DNA from: Opitutaceae bacterium | GTDB taxonomy: Bacteria > Verrucomicrobiota > Verrucomicrobiia > Opitutales > Opitutaceae | Assembly: GCA_023269455.1 (NCBI GenBank) | Contig: JAHFTG010000062.1 | Location: 1-10,204, forward strand | Direction: 5' to 3' | DNA length: 10,204 nucleotides | Part shown: piece by piece, positions 1 to 7,188 of the stretch | Position numbering within the stretch: the stretch's first letter is position 1 | Layout of the letters: every line of letters starts with the position of its first letter | Made by a program: the position numbers and the translations under genes | The notes under the pieces: model-generated | What the model was told of the DNA's origin: nothing | The model's database searches: none | Seen by the model: only the letters and a program-made list of their open reading frames with translations

Positions 1-227
1 CAAGCGGCGAGGTTGATCGCGGAGATGATTCCCACGCTTGCGAGCAGCGTGCCGGTGCCGAATCCGAATGCCCAAGCCAGTAGGAATACTAGCCAGGTCC
101 CCCAGAAAGCGCCGAGCACGATCGCAGATGCGAGACGCACCGGCAAATCGCCCCGGCTGATGGAAAACTCCTCGTCAAGGACGAGGCCCAGCCAGATGAC
201 GGAAACAAGCAACAGAAAGGCGATCAT
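1..227 (-). CDS. Unidentified multi-pass membrane protein, N-terminal part only
   Basis: The reading frame opens with ATG at 227-225 and runs off the left edge, so only about 75 residues are visible. The protein starts MIAFLLLVSVIWLGLVLDEE, a hydrophobic segment that is probably the first membrane helix. A short polar stretch (about residues 19-30, EEFSISRGDLPVR) follows, then two more hydrophobic segments at about 32-53 and 57-75. An in-frame TAA lies five codons before the ATG and no other start falls between them, so the start is well fixed, although no Shine-Dalgarno sequence is present. It begins 31 bp after the stop of the spermidine-synthase-like gene and is probably the next gene of the same operon. 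Similar N-termini occur in large bacterial GT-C-type membrane proteins, but too little is visible to assign a family. It is a real gene by frame, hydrophobicity and context; its function is unknown. Confidence 0.7.
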   Translation of the reverse strand, partial: MIAFLLLVSVIWLGLVLDEEFSISRGDLPVRLASAIVLGAFWGTWLVFLLAWAFGFGTGTLLASVGIISAINLAA

Positions 228-258
228 GGTGCCGCGTGATTACGGAGGAGATGGCGGC

Positions 259-2370
259 TCAATTGCCGTGAAGATACTTGCCAAGATCAAGTGAATCGAG
301 AGCGGCATGACGATCATCGGTCCAGAGCACGGACCGTCCCGGGGGAAGCGGGTCATACGGTGTCACGGTGCGTTTTACCCGGCCGTCGTCTTCTTCGGCG
401 GGCAGCCAGGCCGCCACTGCGGCGATCCGGTTGGGCGGAACCAGCAGGATATATTGGGTGCTCACGCAGTCCCAGTCGATCGTGGCCGTCGTGGAGCTGA
501 TATCGGTGACGACCTTCAGAGCGGACCAGCCTAGGGTGTGGGCGGTCGCGGCGATGATCGGGAAAAGATTAGTGTAACGATTGGTCGTATGGATGGCCAG
601 AATACCCTGACGGCTTTCCAGGCGTTTGAAATAGACGCCCAAGGCTTCGCGCGTGAGCAGGTGGGGCGGGATGGCGTCACCCGAGAAGGCGTCAACGACG
701 ATCAGGTCGTAATCGGTCCTAGCGCCTTCGAGCCCCTTGCGTCCGTCGCTCTGAATGGTGTGAATCGTTCCGGGCGAGTCAGTGATGAAGGTGAAATAAT
801 CGCGCGCGATGCGAATCGCCTTCGGATCAATGTCCCAGAAATCAACAGTGTCGGTCGGGCGGGCGTAAGCCGCGAGAGTGCCGGCGCCGAGACCGATGAC
901 TCCCACATGAATGGACAGATGGTTTTTTTCCAGTTGTTCGATGGCGCGGCCTACGCCGGAGCTTTCCGTGTAGTAGAGCGTCGGGCGTCGCCGGGCTTCT
1001 GGAGTGGCGACGAGTTGCGTGCCATGAGTGGTGGTCTCGTTGGAGAGGATCAGGCCGTTTTGATCGGACTTCAGCATCGAGCAGCCGTAGATGTTGCGGA
1101 AGCGGCGGACCTGAAGCATTCCAGAGGACTGATCGGCGGTCTGCGTCCAAACCAAGCCCAGCACGGGTGCGAGCACGATCACGGCGGTCACGCCGACGGT
1201 CAGCGGGCTGCGACGATCAAGCAGGCGCACCAGACCGATGAGAACAAGGATGCAGGAGACGAAGATGAACTCCGAGGGACGCAGAAACGCCACGGGGGCC
1301 ATCAAGCTCGCAAACAAACCGCCGAGCACGCCGCCGGCGGCCAGCACGAGATAGAAAAACGCGAAACGGTGTTGGGGGCGGGCCTCGTGCAGCAGGCCAT
1401 TGCAAAAGAAGCTGCCGGAGGCGGTGAGAGAAAGTAGCCACAATGCCCTGACGCCGTCCACGGTGGCGCTGCCGACGCCTTTGGTGAGCATGAAACCCGC
1501 AAGACTGATGGCGAGCCAGCCCAGGCAGACGAGGGTAAACTGCGGACGCCAGACTCCCGAAAAAATTACCAAAAAACTGGCGAGATAAAGACCGAACGGT
1601 CCCACCCAGGCGACCGGGCCGGAGCCGATTTCGGCTGCCAGATGATGGGTCGCGCCTAGCATGCCCGCGCAGGCGAGGGCACTCAGGCCCAGCCACGCGG
1701 CGATGCGGCCATACGGGATGGTTTCCGAGACCTCGTCGGCTGGCGGCGCGGGCGGGGTCGAGCGCATGAAGATAAAACCGGCCACGCCGATCAACCCGAT
1801 AAAAAGCGCGAGGAATACCTGCCAGAACGAAATCTGGTCGGAGAGCCCCACTGACTTTTCGATGGTGAAGGGGTAGAGCAACACGGCGAGGAGGCTGCCC
1901 GCGTTGGAAAACGCATAGAGGTGGTAGGGCACCGGCTGGCTGCGCCGGCGCAGCCAGCCGTGCAACAACGGTCCCGCGCTGAAAAGCAGCATCATGGCGG
2001 GCAGCGCCGCGACGGCGAGGGTGAGCACGATGCCGCCGATTCCGGTCCAACTGCTTTCTTGAACCCAGGACAGCCGGGTGCCGATCATGGCGATGATGCC
2101 GAGGCCCACTGTGGCCGCCACCTGAACCAGGGGCCGCCGGCCCAGCAGCCACGCGGCCCAACTGTAGCCCAGGAGCAGCGCGAGTTGGAAATAAACCATC
2201 GTCCCCAGCCAGGTGGAGGCGGATCCGCCCTGGACCGGCAGTAGAAGCTTGCCCACTAGAGGCTGCACGGAAAACGACAGGAAGGCGGCCAACGCGACGG
2301 CTGTGACGACGATCCCGAGCAGCAGTTTGTCCCGGACGGGTTGAGGCAGGAAAAAAGAGGGAAGACGCAT
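259..2370 (-). CDS. Fused MFS-like membrane domain / spermidine-synthase-like protein
   Basis: This 703-residue protein has two parts. Residues about 15-410 hold ten or more hydrophobic helices. They carry signatures I associate with the fused MFS/spermidine synthase group: FSVQPLVGKLLLPVQGGSAS near 33-52 and YHLYAFSNAGSLLAVLLYPF near 149-168. The C-terminal part (about 430-703) is a Rossmann fold resembling spermidine synthase: THGTQ at 449-453, nucleotide-binding GLGAGTL at 493-499, acidic DIDP at 513-516, SDGR at 541-544, DLIVVDAFSGDAIPPH at 555-570, and a late TDD near 684-686. The SpeE-type GGGDGG and DSTDP motifs are absent in classical form, so polyamine synthesis is doubtful; the substrate is unknown. 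The domain may act on a molecule bound or carried by the membrane part. The ATG at 2370-2368 lies 9 bp after the radical SAM stop and has no clear Shine-Dalgarno sequence. The family call is solid; the function is open. Confidence 0.88.
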   Translation of the reverse strand: MRLPSFFLPQPVRDKLLLGIVVTAVALAAFLSFSVQPLVGKLLLPVQGGSASTWLGTMVYFQLALLLGYSWAAWLLGRRPLVQVAATVGLGIIAMIGTRLSWVQESSWTGIGGIVLTLAVAALPAMMLLFSAGPLLHGWLRRRSQPVPYHLYAFSNAGSLLAVLLYPFTIEKSVGLSDQISFWQVFLALFIGLIGVAGFIFMRSTPPAPPADEVSETIPYGRIAAWLGLSALACAGMLGATHHLAAEIGSGPVAWVGPFGLYLASFLVIFSGVWRPQFTLVCLGWLAISLAGFMLTKGVGSATVDGVRALWLLSLTASGSFFCNGLLHEARPQHRFAFFYLVLAAGGVLGGLFASLMAPVAFLRPSEFIFVSCILVLIGLVRLLDRRSPLTVGVTAVIVLAPVLGLVWTQTADQSSGMLQVRRFRNIYGCSMLKSDQNGLILSNETTTHGTQLVATPEARRRPTLYYTESSGVGRAIEQLEKNHLSIHVGVIGLGAGTLAAYARPTDTVDFWDIDPKAIRIARDYFTFITDSPGTIHTIQSDGRKGLEGARTDYDLIVVDAFSGDAIPPHLLTREALGVYFKRLESRQGILAIHTTNRYTNLFPIIAATAHTLGWSALKVVTDISSTTATIDWDCVSTQYILLVPPNRIAAVAAWLPAEEDDGRVKRTVTPYDPLPPGRSVLWTDDRHAALDSLDLGKYLHGN

Positions 2371-2379
2371 AAAGCGGGT

Positions 2380-3522
2380 TTATGATGAGGAAACCAAGGC
2401 CAGTGCCGAACGCAGGGGCGAGGCGGCGATAGCGGGATAGGCTTCGCAGGGAGTCCAGCAGTTGGGACAGCGCGCCTCGGCGACGGCCTTGCGGACACCG
2501 TCGCGGCGGGCGGCCTCGATGATCGGCATGAGCGCGTAGCCGGTGGTACGCACGTTGCCCAGAGGCTTATCCCAGATGGTGCATGGATAGACCTCGCCCT
2601 TTTCGGAAAGGTAGGCGGTGGCGAGCAGCGCGGAGCAGCGAATGGAGGTGCGCCCTGTCGAGAGGTAGCGCATGGCTTCGGCGCGATACACGTGCTCAAT
2701 GACACGCATGGCGGTGCCGCCGCAACTTTTGGTGTGGCTGGCGACGCTGCGCAGGGCATCGGCGATCTCGGCGCGGTGCGCGGAGCCGCCAAAGCCGTCT
2801 TTCGACTCACTGGCGGAGTTACCGTAGTAGTGCTGGGAGAGATGGGGGATGTTGACGTGAAACGCGCCCCAGTTAATCGGAGCCTCGTTCAATTCGCCGA
2901 GAGCAGCGTTGACGGCGGCGAAGGTGTCCTCGGCCAGAGCCGACGTGGAGCGGCCGCAGGAAGCGGTGTGGCCGTGTAGCGTCATGCCGACGAAGACGTT
3001 TTCTTCGCCGATCAGGCGGCGCACGGCGGCGAAGGTGGCGACGGCGTGCGCGAAGTCGTTGCGGATGCCGCGCAGACGGTCGTTTATCTCGGGCGGGCCG
3101 TCGATGGAAACGGTCACGATGAGACGGGCGCGCACGGATGCGTGAAGACGTTCGACGAGCCCGGCAATGCGTTTGGTGGCGATGCCGTTGGTGGGGAAAT
3201 GGACGAGGAGCAGATCGGGGCACGCCGTGGAAAACGTCTCAACGACCTCGGCGAAATCGGGCCGGTCGGTGGGCTCGCCACCGGTGAAGTCGATCCACTG
3301 GAGAAACGGGTTGGCGGTCGCGACGGAGCGGACTTCTTCGAGGGTGAGCTCGTTGTCGAGGGCGCCGGGCGTGTCCTTGAGTTTCCAGATGTCGCAGTAT
3401 TCGCAGCGGGAGTGGCAGCGCTTGGTGACGACAAAGATGAGCTTGGTGGGCCGGCCTTCGACCCCTGCGGCGGCCGCGAGCGTGCGACCGGAAAAACGGC
3501 TCCAAGAATAGAGACCACTCAT
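2380..3522 (-). CDS. Radical SAM enzyme with short SPASM/twitch-like C-terminus
   Basis: This cytoplasmic enzyme of 380 residues should cleave S-adenosylmethionine with a [4Fe-4S] cluster to start radical chemistry. The cluster motif CxxxCxxC is C36, C40, C43 (KRCHSRCEYCDIW). The SAM-binding GGEP follows at 81-84, with further barrel strands at VHFPTNG (107-113) and VTVSIDG (136-142). The tail has five cysteines: C296, C314 (in GEVYPC) and C352, C355, C359 (CPNCWTPCEAY). That is enough for one auxiliary iron-sulfur cluster and fewer than the usual SPASM set. The domain order matches SPASM/twitch proteins that modify peptides, sugars or other small molecules. No precursor-peptide gene is visible, and the neighbours are glycosyltransferases and a carbamoyltransferase, so a sugar or glycolipid substrate seems likelier than a peptide (inference). 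The ATG overlaps the stop of the GT-C gene by 4 bp. Confidence 0.9.
   Translation of the reverse strand: MSGLYSWSRFSGRTLAAAAGVEGRPTKLIFVVTKRCHSRCEYCDIWKLKDTPGALDNELTLEEVRSVATANPFLQWIDFTGGEPTDRPDFAEVVETFSTACPDLLLVHFPTNGIATKRIAGLVERLHASVRARLIVTVSIDGPPEINDRLRGIRNDFAHAVATFAAVRRLIGEENVFVGMTLHGHTASCGRSTSALAEDTFAAVNAALGELNEAPINWGAFHVNIPHLSQHYYGNSASESKDGFGGSAHRAEIADALRSVASHTKSCGGTAMRVIEHVYRAEAMRYLSTGRTSIRCSALLATAYLSEKGEVYPCTIWDKPLGNVRTTGYALMPIIEAARRDGVRKAVAEARCPNCWTPCEAYPAIAASPLRSALALVSSS
3519..3522 (-). promoter_or_regulatory. ATGA stop/start overlap, GT-C to radical SAM
   Basis: The TGA of the GT-C gene and the ATG of the radical SAM gene share two bases in ATGA. No Shine-Dalgarno sequence precedes the start (the 20 bases before it read mainly C, A and T). 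Translation of the radical SAM gene is therefore likely coupled by termination-reinitiation. Confidence 0.75.
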
Positions 3523-5450
3523 TGCGTGATGGCGGCGGATGACGTGGCCGAGGTTGCGCGTGCGGAAGATTGAGGGACGGATTCGGCTGGCGGAGTCATG
3601 CCGGCGGAGAACTGCGACTCGGCGATCACGTGGTCCAGATCGGTGGGTTTCCCTAGAGGCTTATATTGTCCGCCGAACACGTCGCAGGCGTAAGCGGTGT
3701 CGAGACGGAAAAGAGCGAACTTGGACGCCTCGGCATTGCGACGGAAAAAGACGGTCGCGTGCGTATCGCGGATGAGGCTGCGCCAGACTTCGGCGAAGCG
3801 GGGCGTGGTGTTCATCCAATAATCCCAATGCAGGTAGATGCCGCCCGGGTATTGTCGGACCAGTTCGCGCAACTCAGAGCGGACCATGGGCTGGATGCTG
3901 TCCATCTGGGCGGCATTTCGGCCGAGTATGTTCCAGATGCAAGGGTCGGTGGAGATGACTAGAGAACCATGTGGAAGCATAGGGGCGACCTCGCGGCAGA
4001 AATCAATGTCGGCGCGGGCCTCGTTTGATTCGCGTCCCAGCGTGGGCACGAAACGCATGGTGTAGGCCCAGTTCATGAGAGCCACTACACTGAGTATGGT
4101 GAGCACTACCGGACGGCGTCTTAACAGCGCGATCAGAGCAGCCGCGCCGATGCCGACAAAAATAGCCACGGGCGCGGCTGATACGACCGCGTAACGAGAA
4201 CTCGCGCCGTAGTAGTAGCCGCCGGCGTAAAAAGTTACGAAGATACCCCACGAGAGCACGAACCAGAGGCCCACGCAGATACCGAGCCACCAGTTGCGGA
4301 CGGCCAGCCAGACCATGCCGGCGAGGGCGAGTACTGCCCCGGCGAGAGGAAACCACTTCCCCTGCACAAAATAACCGGCGTTGCTGTCCAGGTTTTTGAC
4401 GATGAAAGACAGGTCAAAGCGCCGTCCGTCGGTCGCGCCCCAGTCCTCGGTATGGACCGACCAGAGGTGAAGCAGTTCGGGCGTGAGCAACGCGAGCGCC
4501 AGGGCCAGCGCCGCCCACGTGGTGCGGTCCTCCAGAAAGCGTCGGTCCGAAGCCCACAACAGGGTGGCCACCATCGGAAAAACGAGCAGGGATTCGGGAC
4601 GGAAATAGGCGGCGAAGGCGACGGTCGCCGCGAGCAGGAGTCCGCTCAGAGGCGAACCTTCGCCGGTGAGCGGATCACGCAGCCGCGCATGCACGCAGGC
4701 GGCGAAAAATGCGACGATGGCCGCAGCGGCCGTCGAGGGTTCCACCGCCACGGTGTGGCCCCACCAAAGGACCAGCGGGGTGAACATGAAGGCCAGCGAA
4801 ACCGCCATGGGCGCCAAGACAGGCAGGCGCAACGGGGCCATGATGAGGGCGAAGTAGAGAAACGCCGCCGCAAGGCCGGTGATCACGCGAGTGGCGGCGA
4901 AAGAGGCGTCCTCGGTGGCCCCGGCGAGCCGATAGACCCATGAGAGCACGTAGGGATGTCCGTTGGGCTGTTTGTTGACCCAGGAATCAAGCAGTTGGAA
5001 ATCGCCATACTCGACGTTGGCGTGGCTCGCATATTCGGCCTTGCCCGTGTGGGCGATGGTCTGGCCGATCTGCATGTAGATATGCTCGTCGTAGAAAATA
5101 CGGTTGGTCTTCGGCGCGAGCCCGCAGGCGAAAAAAGCCAGCACGCCCAAGCCCAGGCCAGTGAGGACATGGCGGCGTCCAAGCAACCGAACGAGCGGCA
5201 CGAGCAGGCTGAAAAAACCGATCAAGCCGAGGGCGAGACAGGCATGCATGCCCCACACGGTTGAGACGCCAGCCATCGTCCGCTGTTCTGCATAGGGGTG
5301 CTCGACGACGACCCGCTGGGCCCAGAAAATAGTTCCACCCAAGGTCAGAAGACAAAACCCATACCACACGGAACGAGCCCATGAGGGAAGAGGCGGACAG
5401 AGCGGAGCGACCGGATTGGAGGCAGGAGGGGGTGAGTCGGGGTTATCCAT
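3519..5450 (-). CDS. GT-C membrane glycosyltransferase, GT39/ArnT-like
   Basis: This is a 643-residue integral membrane protein. After a Pro-rich cytoplasmic N-terminus (about 1-25) come roughly a dozen hydrophobic helices up to about residue 465. The extracytoplasmic loop after the second or third helix carries DEHIY (D121, E122), placed like the catalytic acidic motif of PMT/ArnT-type GT-C enzymes. NGHPYVLSWVYRLAG follows near 163-177, as in GT39 proteins. A later loop has YYYGASSRY (about 412-420), similar to the RY motif before the last helices of the family. About 175 soluble residues and a Ser/Ala/Thr-rich tail end the protein. Such enzymes take a sugar from a polyprenyl-phosphate donor and transfer it outside the membrane to lipid, glycan or protein. 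The GT2 gene in the same operon could make the donor. I chose the ATG at 5450-5448 because it overlaps the preceding gene by only 8 bp. A longer start at 5546 would overlap it by over 100 bp and adds an unlikely leader. Confidence 0.82.
   Translation of the reverse strand: MDNPDSPPPASNPVAPLCPPLPSWARSVWYGFCLLTLGGTIFWAQRVVVEHPYAEQRTMAGVSTVWGMHACLALGLIGFFSLLVPLVRLLGRRHVLTGLGLGVLAFFACGLAPKTNRIFYDEHIYMQIGQTIAHTGKAEYASHANVEYGDFQLLDSWVNKQPNGHPYVLSWVYRLAGATEDASFAATRVITGLAAAFLYFALIMAPLRLPVLAPMAVSLAFMFTPLVLWWGHTVAVEPSTAAAAIVAFFAACVHARLRDPLTGEGSPLSGLLLAATVAFAAYFRPESLLVFPMVATLLWASDRRFLEDRTTWAALALALALLTPELLHLWSVHTEDWGATDGRRFDLSFIVKNLDSNAGYFVQGKWFPLAGAVLALAGMVWLAVRNWWLGICVGLWFVLSWGIFVTFYAGGYYYGASSRYAVVSAAPVAIFVGIGAAALIALLRRRPVVLTILSVVALMNWAYTMRFVPTLGRESNEARADIDFCREVAPMLPHGSLVISTDPCIWNILGRNAAQMDSIQPMVRSELRELVRQYPGGIYLHWDYWMNTTPRFAEVWRSLIRDTHATVFFRRNAEASKFALFRLDTAYACDVFGGQYKPLGKPTDLDHVIAESQFSAGMTPPAESVPQSSARATSATSSAAITQ
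5443..5450 (-). promoter_or_regulatory. 8-bp stop/start overlap, carbamoyltransferase to GT-C
   Basis: The coding strand reads ATGGATAA: the GT-C start ATG lies inside the last codons of the carbamoyltransferase gene and ahead of its TAA. This close overlap decides the GT-C start in favour of 5450. The bases upstream are pyrimidine-rich (CCCTCC), with no Shine-Dalgarno match. Confidence 0.7.
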
Positions 5451-7188
5451 TGCTGGAGGGAGTCGTTTTGGACAATAGGGCCGAGCCGAGCGCGAGGTGT
5501 TGCACGCCGCTTTCCAACCAGGCATCGACGACGCCGGCGACATCATCGGACATGGGTTTGCCGTGCATGTTTAGGCTCGTGTTGATCACCGCACCCGTGC
5601 CCGTGAGCACGCGGACGTGGTCGATCATGCGAAACCAGGGGTCACGGGGATCGGCGGCAACCATTTGCGGGCGGCACGAGCCATCATGGCCGGTGGCACC
5701 GGCGAGAGCCGAGCGTCCGCGGGGCGTCGTTTGAAAACCCATGGTCATATGATGATTGTCATCCTGCGGCCCCCGGTAGTCGGCGAGTAAGGAAGGGGCT
5801 TCGGAAAGCAAGATGGACGGGCAAAACGGCTGGAACCATACGCGGCGTTTCAGTCGGAGATTAAGATCGTCGCGCGCGGTGGTGCTGTCGGCGCGGGCGA
5901 CGATACTGCGTGCACCGAGCGCGCGCGCACCGAGTTCCATGCGACCTTGAGCCCACATCACAATCTCCCCGGCGGCGATGCGTTCGGCGGCGGCTTGGGC
6001 GATGTCTGTCGGGCGTAACAACGTGGCTCCCGTTTCCTGGGCGATACGCTCGGCGTCGTGCCCGAGATCACCGCGATCAGTGCCGAGTCGGAAATCGGTG
6101 AAGGGATGTGGCCGCCGGCCGGTCACGCGTCGCCATACGGACAAGGCTGCGCCAAGCGCAAGGCCCCCGTCGCCCATCGCGGGACAGATGGTGAGACGAG
6201 TGACGCCGGGCGTCGTGCGAATGAGGCGGTTGACCTTGATGTTTGAAGCGACTCCACCGGCGTAACCAAACTCGCCGATTCCAGTGGTCGCAGCGAGTTG
6301 CGCGAAGATTTTGGGGACAAGAATCTCCAGGGTCTGCTGGGCCATCTTGCAGACTTGTTCGCGCTGTGTGCCCCAGACAACGCGGGCGACGGCGCGCGCC
6401 ATGCGGGTGGGCGTGATCGCGCAATGCAGTACGGGCAGGCCGCGCGAATCGGTGGTGAGAGAAAACCAGTCGAGAAAAACGTTTTTCGAGGAGGGAAGGT
6501 CGGCCGCGTAGGTGGCGAGGGCCATGACCTTGCCTTCGTCTTCGAGCGGGCGCATCTGAAGCTCGTTGGTCACGTGCTCAAAGAAGAGGCCGAGCGAAGC
6601 CGAGCCTGGGATGGAGAGGAGTTTTTCAAGGTTGGCCGTCGTGTTCGACCACTTCCAGGCGGAGCCGGATTCACCGTCACCGATGCCGTCGAGGGTGACG
6701 ATGAGCGCGTCGCCTGTCCACTCGGGCCAATAGACCGCCGAGGCCGCGTGCGCTTCGTGATGATCGACCAAAAAAACATCCTCGGCAGGCACGCCGAGCG
6801 TAGAAGCAAACCAACAGCGAGCCCATGTGCGAAGGGTGTTATTGGTAGGGAGCTGGGTGAGGGTGTATTTGGCGCGCAGGGTTAGCGGATGGAGTGGTCC
6901 GGGCGGGGTCAGGCGACGTCGCAGTTGATAATAGCTCTCCTTCATCGAAGGGAACGTGCGGGTGAGCGTCTTCGAAAAATCCGAGGTCGTGGGCGCCCAA
7001 GCTATGCGCCGTCCTGCGGCGGCGGCGCGGATGGCGGCGAGGGCGCGGACGGGCAGGCCTACATCGAGCTTGCGCCCGCTGAGGCGCTCTTCGTTGAGTG
7101 AGAGGACGACGCGCCCGTCGATGACAAGCGAGGCGCCGGCGTCGTGGCCATCCCACACGCCGATGACTGCATCGTAGGCCGGTGTCAT
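5443..7188 (-). CDS. Carbamoyltransferase, NodU/CmcH/TobZ family
   Basis: This 581-residue protein should transfer a carbamoyl group from carbamoyl phosphate, through carbamoyl-adenylate, to a hydroxyl of a sugar or secondary metabolite in the cytoplasm. The N-terminal Kae1-like domain starts VIGVWDGHDAGASLV (residues 8-22). It has HHEAHAASA (143-151), TLDGIGDGES (165-174), GGVASNIKVN (311-320) and PAMGDGGLALGAA (336-348). The HxxxH pair (H143, H147), D167 and D340 fall where TobZ binds its metal. The C-terminal YrdC-like domain has GRMELGARALGARSI (415-429), HDGSCRPQ (about 501-508) and NTSLNMHGKP (536-545). Length is normal for the family. The family motif usually reads GRMEFGPRALGNRSI, so this copy differs at the Pro and Asn positions. 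I set the start at the ATG at 7188-7186, which overlaps the preceding stop as ATGA; a TTG at 7272 would add 28 residues without family resemblance. The acceptor is unknown; a glycan is favoured by the flanking glycosyltransferases. Confidence 0.92.
   Translation of the reverse strand: MTPAYDAVIGVWDGHDAGASLVIDGRVVLSLNEERLSGRKLDVGLPVRALAAIRAAAAGRRIAWAPTTSDFSKTLTRTFPSMKESYYQLRRRLTPPGPLHPLTLRAKYTLTQLPTNNTLRTWARCWFASTLGVPAEDVFLVDHHEAHAASAVYWPEWTGDALIVTLDGIGDGESGSAWKWSNTTANLEKLLSIPGSASLGLFFEHVTNELQMRPLEDEGKVMALATYAADLPSSKNVFLDWFSLTTDSRGLPVLHCAITPTRMARAVARVVWGTQREQVCKMAQQTLEILVPKIFAQLAATTGIGEFGYAGGVASNIKVNRLIRTTPGVTRLTICPAMGDGGLALGAALSVWRRVTGRRPHPFTDFRLGTDRGDLGHDAERIAQETGATLLRPTDIAQAAAERIAAGEIVMWAQGRMELGARALGARSIVARADSTTARDDLNLRLKRRVWFQPFCPSILLSEAPSLLADYRGPQDDNHHMTMGFQTTPRGRSALAGATGHDGSCRPQMVAADPRDPWFRMIDHVRVLTGTGAVINTSLNMHGKPMSDDVAGVVDAWLESGVQHLALGSALLSKTTPSSNG
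7185..7188 (-). promoter_or_regulatory. ATGA stop/start overlap, GT2 to carbamoyltransferase
   Basis: The TGA of the GT2 gene overlaps the carbamoyltransferase ATG as ATGA. The family-conserved N-terminus begins a few residues after this ATG, which fixes the start here and not at the TTG at 7272. Upstream is CCTCCCC, not a Shine-Dalgarno sequence, so coupled reinitiation is likely. Confidence 0.75.

Noticed and set aside
228..258. Possible terminator after the spermidine-synthase-like gene
   Set aside because: The 31-bp gap has no convincing inverted repeat or T run, so read-through into the next membrane gene is likelier.
920..932. A-AAA-AAC slippery heptamer in frame in the spermidine-synthase-like gene
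   Set aside because: A -1 shift would delete the SAM-binding half of the domain and end within about 30 codons; I saw no obvious stimulatory hairpin, so it is most likely ordinary Glu-Lys-Asn coding.
538..1437. Long plus-strand open frame of 299 codons
   Set aside because: It lies wholly antisense to the spermidine-synthase-like gene, its protein is low in hydrophobic structure with no family motif, and long shadow frames are common in G+C-rich DNA.
5451..5546. Longer start for the GT-C gene (ATG at 5546)
   Set aside because: It would overlap the carbamoyltransferase C-terminus, including the conserved NTSLN region, by over 100 bp, and the extra leader looks like shadow coding.
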